Shown here: in pieces, positions 48,074 to 58,958 of the stretch
How the letters are laid out: each line of letters starts with the position of its first letter
How positions within the stretch are numbered: the stretch's first letter is position 1
Source: Tomocerus qinae
Taxonomy: Eukaryota; Arthropoda; Collembola; Entomobryomorpha; Tomoceridae
Direction of reading: 5' to 3'
NCBI GenBank assembly: GCA_020055645.1
Contig: CM034547.1
Coordinates: 45,916,409-45,980,408, forward strand
Length of the DNA: 64,000 nt
The notes under the pieces: generated by a model
Seen by the model: the letters and a program-made list of their open reading frames with translations, nothing else
The model's database searches: none
What the model was told of the DNA's origin: nothing
Made by a program: the position numbers and the translations under genes

Positions 48074-49432
48074 ATATTCTCCAATTGATTTAATGATTGC
48101 AAATAAGTTCTGAAACTGATGTAATTAATGTACGCATTATTTCAACGTTTAGTACTACCTAATTGTGTGAAAACGAAATTAATTTATATATTTTGAAATA
48201 GATATTGTAATATATAAATAGTTTTTTAGCAATACCCTGTACACTGTGTAAGCAAAGTTAATTGTGACAGTTCTAGCAGGAACTAGCAGTATTATGCATT
48301 CCTTGGTCGTTGTTGTGAATTTTTGATGCATGATTTTGCATTAGAAATGTACTTGCTGTAGATAAACCTCGCCCTCATGTAAATACTTTACATATATATT
48401 ATACCGCAAGTACAGATATGCCAAATTACTAACAGCAAAGTAGACAGATAGTTTCCGAAACTTTCATTTTTGTAAAAGTTGTGATTGATATCTTTTCATC
48501 CAGAATAGAAATGGAGTTTCCGTCTGGATTTAAGCGATAGGGAAAACAGCATGCCGCAGGAAACTAGGAGGTAATTTATGATAATCTGTTTGTGTTAACA
48601 TTTGCTAATTTTAAATCGCATGGCTTTACTACAGAGATAATTCCTGCATTCAGTATTAAAGCACTTGCGATATTTTTCATTTGTTCATGTAATAGACAAT
48701 GTAGTTATGCCCTGCACACTGCACATCGCTAGCCAAAAATCGACAGGTCATCATGATCAGCAGAAGAGATTGATTGCTGATTCTACAATGTATTTTTATT
48801 GTCCTGTGTATACTATAATTTGAAAAGCAAATGTCCCAGTGCCATGATGAGGTACCAACACTGTTGTAGTTCGATAAAAATGTAGAAGGACTAATAATTG
48901 AATGATATTTAATTCCCATGTACAAAACACTTTAAATGAACGAAAATGTTAAATATTTACATCCAAAAGCGAGAGGACTGAGGACACTCGATAATATCCA
49001 AGTGCTACCATCGATAAGCTTCTTTGAATGGGTAAATATAGTGAATTTCATTACCATGAGTAGAACTAATAATTTAATCTAACCTAATCTCAAGTCATTG
49101 ATATTGTTCAGTTCATTAAAAGTTGACATGGAATGTACAAACATATAATAATATAAGAATAAAATTTAATTATACAGTGCATAATACATATGGCCCAAAT
49201 TATAATTAAATCTGTCATGTTTATAAAAGAATAGAAGTTATATGATGAGTGTATATACCTTCAATTATCAACATTTCATGCAATAAATTATATCAGTTGT
49301 TATCTGACGCCTATAAACGCTGGAATTGTTGTCACTTGAATCTTATTTTAAATAATATTTATCCAATCCCTATTGTCTCACTCATTATATTTTCTAGGTG
49401 TATTTTCATGAATTATCGACCTTCCTACTACA
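48074..49432. other. Intergenic
   Basis: About 1.36 kb before the serine hydrolase gene. Nothing recognised; no TATA box close to the start. Confidence 0.4.
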
Positions 49433-52197
49433 ATGAAATCGTTTTATATTTTAGTGTCTCATATTTTGGCTAATTTATTAGCCACTGCATTAAGCTTGAA
49501 TATAGATCCCGAAAAATTACGTTTAATAGACAGACAAATTGAAGAACAATTTATGCCGTTGCACAACATCCCTGGCTTGGCTCTTGTAATAGCGGATTCA
49601 AACAACGGGGCTGATTCTTTTATTACTAGATCTTATGGACTCCGGGATCGTGAAGAATTTACTCCCGTTACAAATAACACAAGATTCCTCATCGCTTCCA
49701 ATTCCAAGGTTTTAAACAGAAGGACACTATGTTTAGTCATTGAAATTCAGACAAATTATTTTCAATTAACTTTAATACTAATTGAGCGATGGTTTGAATA
49801 AAAATAAAACTTTTTTTAATATTTTCAGAGTTTTACAGCTACGATAACATGCAAAGTATTAAACGAGCATTTTCCTCATCTAGGAGAATCTGCGTTGGAT
49901 GTTCCTATAGTTCAACTTGCACCAACTTATAATCTTGTTTTAAGTGACAGGTTAATAATTAAAAACTATTTAAAAGAAACCTTTGTAACTTGGTTGAAGC
50001 TCTTCAAACAAATATTTCTAGATATCGAACTGAAAGAGTCACACTTAGAGATTTGCTCTCTCACAGAACTTGTCTCGCTTCATATGGCTTGGGCACTACT
50101 GCAGGAGCATATCCTTCGAAACAAAATCGTGTCTAGTAATTTTATAACTACATTATATACTTCTCATTAAACATAGTAATTTTGTATCATCAATTTTTCC
50201 GTTTTGTTCTAAGTCGTTACAGATATCTTCAGGAGAAATGCAGCTTCCGTACCAAATTCGTGTACAGCAATGCGATGATAGTGCAAGCTGGAGAAGTGGT
50301 GGCTCACATCGCTGCTAAGCCATTTAATGATTTGGTAGATAGTGCTTGATGGTTCAAAAATTTCAAAAAGATATAATAAAAGCAACCACCGAAAATAAAC
50401 GCAAGTGCTAAAATGCAAATTTTTCAGGTGATGGAATTCTTTAGAGAAGTTGGAATGAATGACAGTCTCATAGTAAACGAAACAGAGGACTACGAAACAT
50501 TAGCCAACATGTCCAGGGGCTATTTTAAAAATAAAGATGGCGTCCTAGAGAAAATGCCAGCAAAAGTGTACAAGTTCGTATAAAATGCCTTTAACTTGAA
50601 CACTAAATTATATAAAAGTTCAAACAGAAGTGTGAAATGTTTACTTTTCAACTAGTGGAAACTCAGGCGCTGCTTCTGGAGGAATTATTAGCACTGCTGA
50701 GGATATGGGGAAATACATTTTATTCCATTTAAATAACGGCAGGGTGGGAAATAGGCAAATTGTGCCCGAAGTAAGAAGAATAATTTGATAAAAATTAAAT
50801 TATGTCGAACTAAATTTAACCAGTAATTGTTTTCAGAATGTACTAAAATGGACTCGTCGAGCTTCTAATAGCCTGGTACTATCCCAAACAAAATCTGTTG
50901 GAGGAGACATAGACAACGGAGATTTTGCTTACGGACTAGGACTTTTCCTTGGAGTTTATGATGGTATTTGATGTTCCTCAAATAATAGATCGGTCTATAC
51001 TGTTTTAAATACTGTTTTATATTTATCCGTTTTAAAGCCAAATATACAGTAGCCTAAAGTTGAGGTAGAGAAACAAATATTTTGGTTCTCAAATATTTTT
51101 CTTACATTTTTGAGAATGATAAATTACATTTAGAGCTTTAGTTTAGAGTATTTTTCAGCCAGAGAAAGGATATCCGCATGCAACATCTATGTGAAGAACA
51201 ATATATTTGTGATATTATTATCATACAGAAGATTGTTGTAGATTTATGTAACAATCCCATATTCAGTATTATACAAACATAAATAAATTCTATAGGTTGG
51301 GCTGTAATTGGGCATGATGGGGATCTATCGCCATTTACCAGTCGTATGTCCATGTACCCTGACAAGCAAATTGGATTTTTTACAATTACCAATGGACCGG
51401 GCCTTTTACCTGAAGATACAGACCAGAGGATATTACACAACGATATATTTGAAATTTTAAGATGTAAGAGTTTCTATTTCAACAGAAAATACTTGATTAA
51501 GAGATACAATATAATTAATGTGAATGGTAAACAGAAATTGGTTACTATAATCTTTCAGTGGAGAGTTCAATATCAAATCGCTTTGTTCGCAGTACTACTC
51601 AAGACACCAAGAATCGTACCAAAGAGACATCCGGCAGTAGTGTTACCATCAAAACAAATATTGCAACAGATTCTGTGAAGAGAGGAAATGAAGAATTAAT
51701 AGGATTGTATGGCCATCCCTACGAAAGTATATTTAATCCTTAAAATATTGAAACTGGCACATACCATTTCAGTATAGAATAGATGTGGAAATGGGAGAGT
51801 TTTGGTAAATTTTTGACACTTCACTCAATTGCTCAAATTGCTCATTTTTTCTTTAGGTGAATTTACAATTGTTTACAATGAAACTGAATCGGAAAATTGC
51901 TCGCTTCAAATCCACTATGGACTTTGGGGTAGAGGGTGTTTAAGGACAATTTCAGAAGACATGAATACTTACGTGATTGACTGGTACGGAGATATAGTCA
52001 GATTGTTTTATGCATATTCTGGGGGTTTGCCGATTGGAGAAATGAAATTGGACTTCCGATCGGACAATTCATGCTTTTACATTGATTCTGACGGAGAAAT
52101 TGAGTACAGAAGAAATGCCACACTAGAAACTTTTCCAACCATTCCATGGTCAAACAACAGTTGTGGACCCGAATATCTTTTCCATGCAACAACCTAA
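49433..52197 (+). CDS. Secreted serine hydrolase of the beta-lactamase/LACTB-like fold
   Basis: Ten exons: 49433-49708, 49829-49950, 50022-50130 or -50135, 50233 or 50223-50334, 50428-50573, 50656-50770, 50837-50963, 51296-51463, 51559-51726 and 51857-52197; about 557 residues. A signal peptide covers 1-20. The class C beta-lactamase/penicillin-binding fold is shown by the S-x-x-K nucleophile motif SNSK at 89-92, LLSHRT, the YSN motif in exon 4, and GHDGD in exon 8, which replaces the usual K/H-x-G triad element. A C-terminal beta domain of about 170 residues follows. In animals such proteins are proteases or esterases of uncertain substrate; bacterial ancestry is old and the introns show it is a host gene. 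The exon 3-4 junction is a problem: the stronger donor (GTAATT at 50136) with the first acceptor gives a TAA codon, while a weaker pair (GTCTAG at 50131; acceptor before 50233) keeps frame. Confidence 0.82.
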
Positions 52198-52783
52198 ATA
52201 TTTGAATTAAAAATGTTATTGTATTTTTATTAATGCGAAACTACCATTTCCAAATACAGTATTTTTTATCTAAAATGCAGTGAGGAACATCATGTAATTT
52301 GGAAAATGCATATACTGAACGGAAAAATGCATATTATTAAAATATCTGGACTAAAAATGCACTTGAAATATCATTGTGTTTGTTCTGTGCTGTTGGCGAT
52401 TTTATTCACTAAAGTGCGCGATAACCTCCAGAGCAGTGAGCAGAGCCGCGACGAGGAATCTATCCGGTGGGTTTAGATTTGTAACACATGTTGTAAAGCT
52501 GAATATTCAGGTTAAGTAGACTTGTTTCATTTACAACTTCACATAATATTTCAAAACATGTAGGTTTTAGAAAATACAAATTGCACAAAAGTGTGATAAT
52601 AATATAACTTTAAACATCCCATGGAATTTTAAGACTGTACTATTGTGTTTGAAAAATAATTTAGAATAGACGTTTCCCACAATTCCAGGATAACACAGGC
52701 AGGTACTGTAGTCATTTCAATACCTATTCATGTTAATTTAGTGACCGGTCACCAATTGTGGGAAACCTCTATTGATCATTGAA
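52198..52783. other. Intergenic, POP1 promoter region
   Basis: About 590 bases. CACAATTCC at 52678 and its inverted form TTGTGGGAAAC at 52755 frame a short inverted pair just before POP1 (TTTCCCACAATT against AATTGTGGGAAA). TATA-less, as usual for a housekeeping gene. Confidence 0.45.
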
Positions 52784-55572
52784 ATGGACGTGGATCCTGT
52801 CGAAGAGTCATTATCAGTGAGAAATTTCATTGCTTCTCGGATACAAGAAATTAAGTCCCTGTCGAGTCAAATAGGTAAGTATAATATGAGTAATTTTCAT
52901 ACAATTTCGTTAATTATAATCTTAATTGCTCTACAATCTCTAGCTTTACAGGAGCTTTAATCATTAATGTAACACGAACATGATATTTTGGTAAAACTGA
53001 AATAATTTTTATTGTTTACAAAAACAGCAGCGACTGCAACACCCGAAAGTAAAGGTCTAGCTTTCCAACATGTACCGAAACATATGAGAAGGAGAGCTGT
53101 CAGCCACAACCCGAAAAGACTTCCAAACAGACTCAGAGAAAAGCATGTACATCAGGTAATCAAGAGCAGCGGAGCAGTAATTAAAAAATGTAAAATTCCC
53201 AGCCGAAAATACAGAAGGAGAAAATCCAATTTGTTGGAAGATTATAACCGAAGGCAAAGGAATTCTTCATGGATGGAAACTCATATATGGCACGCTAAAA
53301 GGTCTGTCATAGAATTTTAATTTTATGTCAGAAATTCAGTATTTTCGTATACTTAAAAATAAATTCCTTTATTGCCAAGTAGATTTCACATGAAAGAGAA
53401 GTGGCACTGGAAAATTCCTATTTCTCCTTGTGACAAAGGATATCGATCTTTGTACAGAGGCTTTAAAGACCACTGTGTGATGCAAGATTTGTCGTTTTAC
53501 TCGTTTTTACAACTGTCTGGTACAAAAGTAACGCAAAAGTTTCAAGAGAAGTTTGAAAATAGTCAGGTTTCCTTTAAAACTTATGAAAATGGCCGTAAAG
53601 AAGGGAAAATGCTGTTTTACAAGGATTCTAATACTAAATACGTCGGACAAGTTCAGTTCATATCCTTAGAAAATTCGCTTATTCTCTGGGTTCATCCTTC
53701 ATTCAAGGAAGACGTCATTGAAGAAATTGTTTCAAAATTTGGTCTATACGCCATTAAGGATAACAATCAAGTTGATAATCAAGGGAGTAACATTGACTCC
53801 AAAAAACTTGTACCCAAAAACCTTAGTTTTCCTAGAACCTATAAGAGTGATACTATATGTTTGGTGGATCTGGAAGGAGCTTTGAATAGAATCCGCCTCT
53901 ATGGGCCGAAATCTCTTTCAACTCTGAGAACAGTTCTTCAACCAACAGTTCTGAATGTTCGGGATGTTGGAAATGATACATGGTGGGAGGAGTGGTATCA
54001 AGAATCCAGTAAAACTTTGGTGCAGCAAAAGGAGTTGTGGGAATCGTTAAAATCAAATCATGAAGTACCGTGGAACACCATTATTCCACTTACAGTACGG
54101 GATCCTAGAATTTTTCTTCCTAATCATAGAACCAATGTAAAAGAGATTGTAAGCAAAGGAGATTTCGAAGAAAAGTTCAAAAATTATGAAGTAAGTAGTC
54201 CTCTTTGGAACAAAGATGTGCGAAATCGGGTGCTTAAAGAAAAAATGCAAGATTCAGATATTGCCAAATTTAGATCTCAACTGTTGATACCAGGTAAATA
54301 ATATAATAGTGATACTGTCTAGATTTTTAGAATTTTTATATGAATTTGTAAATTACATGGAAATTTACCAGGTTTGTGGTTTGAATTTTAAGGATCCGAA
54401 CTAAATTTAGAGTGGAAAGAAAATCAAGTTCCTGTTATTGTTGTTTATCAATCTACAGGCTGGGATTTAATTGTTCCTGCTGGTTGGGCTATGTCATTTT
54501 GGGTTTCATTATCCTACAGGTTGGCTATTTAAGCTTTACAACAGTGATATTTTCTACCTAATTTACCCAAACTAAGTACTTCTACCGAATTTTAATAAGA
54601 AGTCGAACAAGTTTGATTTATGATTAGACATAACATGTTTACAGATAAGAAATAATTATTAAAAAGTTCTAATGATATAAATTATCCTCTTTATAATTTA
54701 GTTGTGTGAGGGCTTGTGGCTTACGAGATTCAATTCATTTTGCTTTCGAAGAAGGATCTATTCATGCTCCGGACTTTTTCCCTCCCGATTGCAATTCTGG
54801 AGCTTTTCTGGAGTCAATAGAAGTCCAAGAAAACCGAGATAAGTATTTTCGAAATCCTCCAGCAAAGAGATCAAACTTCATCAAATTAGGGTGCCCCTTT
54901 CCGTTTCATATAGACTGGAAAACGCTCCTAAACTTTTGGGGTGGGGAAATTGGCGAGCAGACGATTGTTAGTGTAGTCAGAGATCAAGCCTTTCTCAATA
55001 GTGTCGATAAATCTATCAGAAAGAACAATAAGAGTTATTTCCCCATAGAGTCACCCGGTAACCTAATTGGTGTCAAAGTGGTAATTGAGGGAAAGGGGGT
55101 TATTCAAGAAGGAGCTGTTATTTGTATCCCTGTCGATTCAGATTTTTCAGAAAAGCAATTAAGTTCAGAACCTATGAGCGTGGATAACAATGAAGACAAA
55201 AGAGAAGCTTTGAAAAAGAAGCATGAAAAGATCATGGCGTTTTTGAGGAAGAAGCGAAAGAAGTACAAGGATACCGATCGCTTACAAGAATTCGATTCCA
55301 CTAAAATATCCAAGACTTTTAATGAAACAATGGAAGAATTATGGCTTCCCGATTCACTAACTTGTTTGCAGAAAATGAGTAGAAAACCAATAGGATTTGT
55401 CGCAATAGGTGGTGAAACTTATTCTATAGGAAAATGTACTGGATTGGGATATTGCACTTTTGAAGGAATCAAAGATTTTGTTTGCAGTGGTGCAAGTAAG
55501 TTCGTTTTAATACGTAATTGTAGAAATACTCTGGAATACCGAAAAGCATCGCTACATATTTGCAGACTTTGA
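52784..55572 (+). CDS. POP1: POP1, RNase P/MRP protein subunit
   Basis: Five exons (52784-52874, 53028-53301, 53383-54293, 54393-54519, 54702-55572) give 757 residues, with phases agreeing. The N-terminal POP1 domain has the basic stretch KHMRRRAVSHNPKRLPNRLR, then HIWHAKRFHMKEKW near 116-129 and RGFKDHCVMQDLSFYSFLQL, all hallmark segments. The POPLD domain starts near 448 (GWDLIVPAGWAMSFWVSLSY) and continues with GLRDSIHFAFE. The C-terminus ends FVLIRNCRNTLEYRKASLHI, like the conserved last strand of other POP1 proteins. POP1 is the largest protein of the nuclear RNase P and RNase MRP particles, which mature tRNA 5' ends and pre-rRNA. At 757 residues it is shorter than vertebrate POP1, mainly in linkers. 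It converges with the unknown gene on the other strand, with stop codons 90 bases apart. Confidence 0.93.
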
Positions 55573-55661
55573 TGACTACTACACTTACACTGGTAAGGAC
55601 TACGGTATAGTCCTTTATGAATAATGTACTGTAATTTAATACTATATTTCGTTTTGTAATT

Positions 55662-57636
55662 TCACATATCATTTTCATTAGTAGTGGATAGTGCGTCAAG
55701 GTCAAATACATCCTTGAGATCTCTGAAATAAATACAAAATGAATTATAAAGTATATAACGTATAGATTTGTATACCTCATATGCAACTCTGTGTTTATTT
55801 TTGATCTGTATTATCTGCAAGTGTACTTACTGTAGAATCATAGAAAATTCAGTTGTGCGAAGTGGCATAATTTGTAGAATATCTGGATAAGTTTGGGAAT
55901 TATATTTCAAAGAAGCTTCATGAATAGTCAAGCGAGGCTCCACGATAACATGGCTTTGGCCAGATTTTAATTGAGAAATTGTATCGTATTCTATATCTTC
56001 AAACGATTTAGTGTTAGTATTTCCTAGATCGTGTAGGTACCGACAAAATTCATAACACACGCGGATGGTCGTACGTATTTCTTTAACATGTAATTTTAAA
56101 GTTTTAATAGATAACGTGACTAAGTCCAGTTTATCCAGAATTATCATTCCTAAGATAACATCAATTTCTGAATTGGGATTCAGACTTGTTGACTGCTGTA
56201 TTTGAGTTGTAGTTTCTTTGAGTTTTGTCAGCAGTGGAACAATCGAAACAATGAATAGTTCTACATAGTTTAGTATTTCATGTAAATATTTCCATTGAGT
56301 TTTCGTTTCCATTATTTCAAATGAAAGCCAAGGTGGGTTGGGCAAGCCAGTGTTGGGATCCGTTAAACTGTAGAGTACTCTTGCCGAGCGATTTTCAGAA
56401 AGATTCGCACCCCAAGCCATGTCTGTGTTTAAAGAATTAAAATTTTTCAGTTTAGCCATCTCCGACCTTTTTCTCCGGAATTTTCTATCTTCGTTATCAA
56501 GCTGGACTTCCAAAGTGTGTTTATCCATTTGTCTAACTAAATGAGTTCCATCATCGCGTAAACGTTGCACAGAAGTCATTATAGTCATTATGTCAGCCCA
56601 CATCAAGATACTTTTGCTGGCAATATTTGCAAAACGATCCCAAAATCTTTGGTCACCAGAACCAGCTTGGTAGAAACAAAAAGCACACATCCAGACATAA
56701 AGTCCTATCATCGATTTCCCCTTGACTAAATCAGCTAATTTTGAGTCTTTCAAAGAGAAGTGACGACTAAATGTCATTTCTAGTATTATTTCTTTCATTT
56801 GATCTATCATGTCATCCATAGTGATGACTGGGGCATTTATTTCTAGATATTTCGACATATTATTTGCGCCTGGACCTTGCTGTAAAATAATTATTTAAAT
56901 ATGCAACACTTCAAGTTGATAATGAAACTTGATTAAATAGAACATAAATCACTTGGACTAGTTTTAATGGGCGTCTTGCAACTTTTATAGATATTTTATT
57001 ACAATCTTACCGTTCCTTTCTGGAGGATCATCTCTTTGACCTTGTCCATAGTTATTTCTGTACGTAAACAGATTCTAAATGATAATAAATAATTATCTTA
57101 AAATATCATTCAATTTCTCATTCAATTCCTAATTAACTACATCCTCAATAATCTATCTTGCTAAGGATGTTCCTTATATTATACGATTGTATAACTCACG
57201 GATGTAATTCGTCAACTGCTGGATGTACACATAAAATCTTTTTGATATTGGTTACGAATTGCTCCCAGCAAGTCTTTCCTTTTTGCTTCCTATTTCGACA
57301 AAATATTGTTATTATATAAATGGATAGGTTCAGTATACTATTTTAATATTCTTTCTCAGGAAAAGGTAGTATAGGAGGATATAAAATAGGAGTAGACTTT
57401 TTTGATTCTGCGTCCAAAGGCTGTAGATGGGCTATTTCTGGGGCGTCTGAACTGGTTATGTTAACGTCTATTTTGGGAATACAATCCAATTTTGATTTTT
57501 TTGGCCGTATTTTTGGCGTTTCTTCTTCTATTGCTAATTCTGGCATTATTGATTTTTTAGGCTTTATTGTTGTTTTAGGCATTGATGCTCTTTTAGGCAT
57601 TGCTGCTGTTTTAGGCATTGCTGCTGTTTTAGGCAT
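55662..57636 (-). CDS. Unrecognised helical protein with MPK repeats
   Basis: The firm part has four exons, 57289-57200, 57074-57011, 56879-55831 and 55722-55662, joined by good splice sites with agreeing phases. A candidate first exon at 57636-57398 gives a start and the right phase, using a weak donor (GTCTAC); the full model is 500 residues. The N-terminus has lysine-proline repeats (MPKTAA twice, MPKRAS, MPKTTI). Then come TCWEQFVTNIKKILCVHP, a large mostly helical region with tryptophans (WMCAFCFYQAGSGDQRFWDRF) and a charged segment EDRKFRRKRSEMAK, and an acidic tail (DLKDVFDLDALSTTNENDM). No signal peptide and no clear membrane helix. I recognise no family; a cytoplasmic or nuclear structural role is only a guess. 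Confidence 0.6.
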
Positions 57637-57640
57637 TGCT
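57560..57640 (-). repeat. 18-bp tandem repeat coding MPKTAA
   Basis: CCTAAAACAGCAGCAATG repeated two to three times with degenerate copies on each side, at the N-terminus of the unrecognised gene. Confidence 0.75.
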
Positions 57641-58958
57641 ATTGCTTTAGGAATTATTATGAATTTGGTATATCACAACTAAGTCCGAAATGGCTAAAAA
57701 TATTTGGATACTGATTTTTCAGTCTATTAAGAGTTCAAGAAATACGCCACTGATTTTCACTACTTAAAAATTTTGAAAGCTTAGTGAACATATTTTATCA
57801 TAATATGCTTGCTGCAATGCAATGTTGTAATATTAACATATTTCTGTTTATGGTTGGCATGTCAAGGAAGCGTCTATAGAGACTATTTTCCATTTCACTC
57901 AATGTATTCCAAGGGTTATTTTTCATACGGAGACATACGAATCAGGATGACCAGGGTATGAAGCAAGGTAAAATACAATACCCTGACAATCTAAAATTTT
58001 ACCTACCTTGGTATGAAGTGTTTTTTGGTATCAAACAGCAGAAACCCGGAACCGGGTTTTTCATGCCCTGAGGCTGACTACCCTTAGGATCTCAAAAGGT
58101 TCAAATGTTTGTCTATTGACTTGAAACTAGTTGAAACCCCACTTATTTGAACTATAGGGATGATTGAACCTTTACTTTCTCATGTGATGAAAATACACAT
58201 TTATAACAAAATTACGAGATAATGGGACGGTCAGAAGCAGAAGTCACATCCAGGTCTCGGTGGAAAGGAAAATAGAATAAAATATACTATAAGAGAGTTA
58301 GTTGCACACAACTTTTAAAAACCAATTGAGAACCAAAGAAGAAACAAATATTGCATCACACTTTTTTATCTATGCAAATGGGGAAAAGGCTAAATATGTC
58401 TAATTATGGCATATCATGACATATAATAATACCAGAATAATAAACCTAAATCAGCCAAATTCGGTATAGCTCTCTCATCAGAAATTGCAGCTGGAGTACC
58501 TTTCAACTATTTATTGAGATTTTCCTTGTTTTCAATATGGGTTAGGTTTCGAGAACTCATGGTCATGGTGCAATAAATTATAGAGTCCAGTATTTGCATG
58601 TTGTATATTGTTACCTCGTACACATATAACATAATATTATAAATGAAATGTTACACTCTATGAAATTCACTGTGATGAGAAAGCCCCTTTTATTGAGTTG
58701 ACGATCAAAGGACCACACAGAAACGGCATATTCATAAAAAAATAACCTTGATGTTTTTTTAGATAATAATACAGAAGTGTATATAGGGAGGGAGTCGATT
58801 GTTGTATTAAGTCATAACGTAAAACAAGCATGTATAGGTATGTGTAAGGCGAGCATAGAATTGAATTTGTTCTATAACTAATTTGCTCAGCTAAGATTTC
58901 ATTAAACTTTTTCTGGTAGCTGACACAAATTTAATCATTTTGACAAACAATTCCAGAA
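57641..58958. other. Intergenic; left part unassigned, right part duplicated CYP4 upstream region
   Basis: 57641-58300 shows no gene but contains the short element at 57953-58071. From about 58310 the sequence resembles 38880-39288 and 39962-40665 upstream of CYP4 copy 1, with a deletion that removes most of the small peptide frame. Confidence 0.6.
57953..58071. repeat. Short element with CAGGG ends
   Basis: CAGGGTATGA at the left pairs with TCATGCCCTG at the right (one mismatch). Inside lie AAGGTAAAAT/ATTTTACCTACCTT and AAACCCGGAACCGGGTTT hairpins. The first five bases equal those of the palindromic element at 39289. MITE-like; no target duplication confirmed. Confidence 0.45.

Noticed and set aside
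49433..52197. Beta-lactamase-like gene as bacterial contamination or recent transfer
   Set aside because: Ten exons with GT-AG introns, host-like base composition and a eukaryotic signal peptide; the fold is also native to animals.
55469..55786. 105-residue minus-strand frame antisense to the POP1 C-terminus
   Set aside because: Overlaps a conserved POP1 segment, and its own reading frame does not match the spliced last exon of the neighbouring minus-strand gene.
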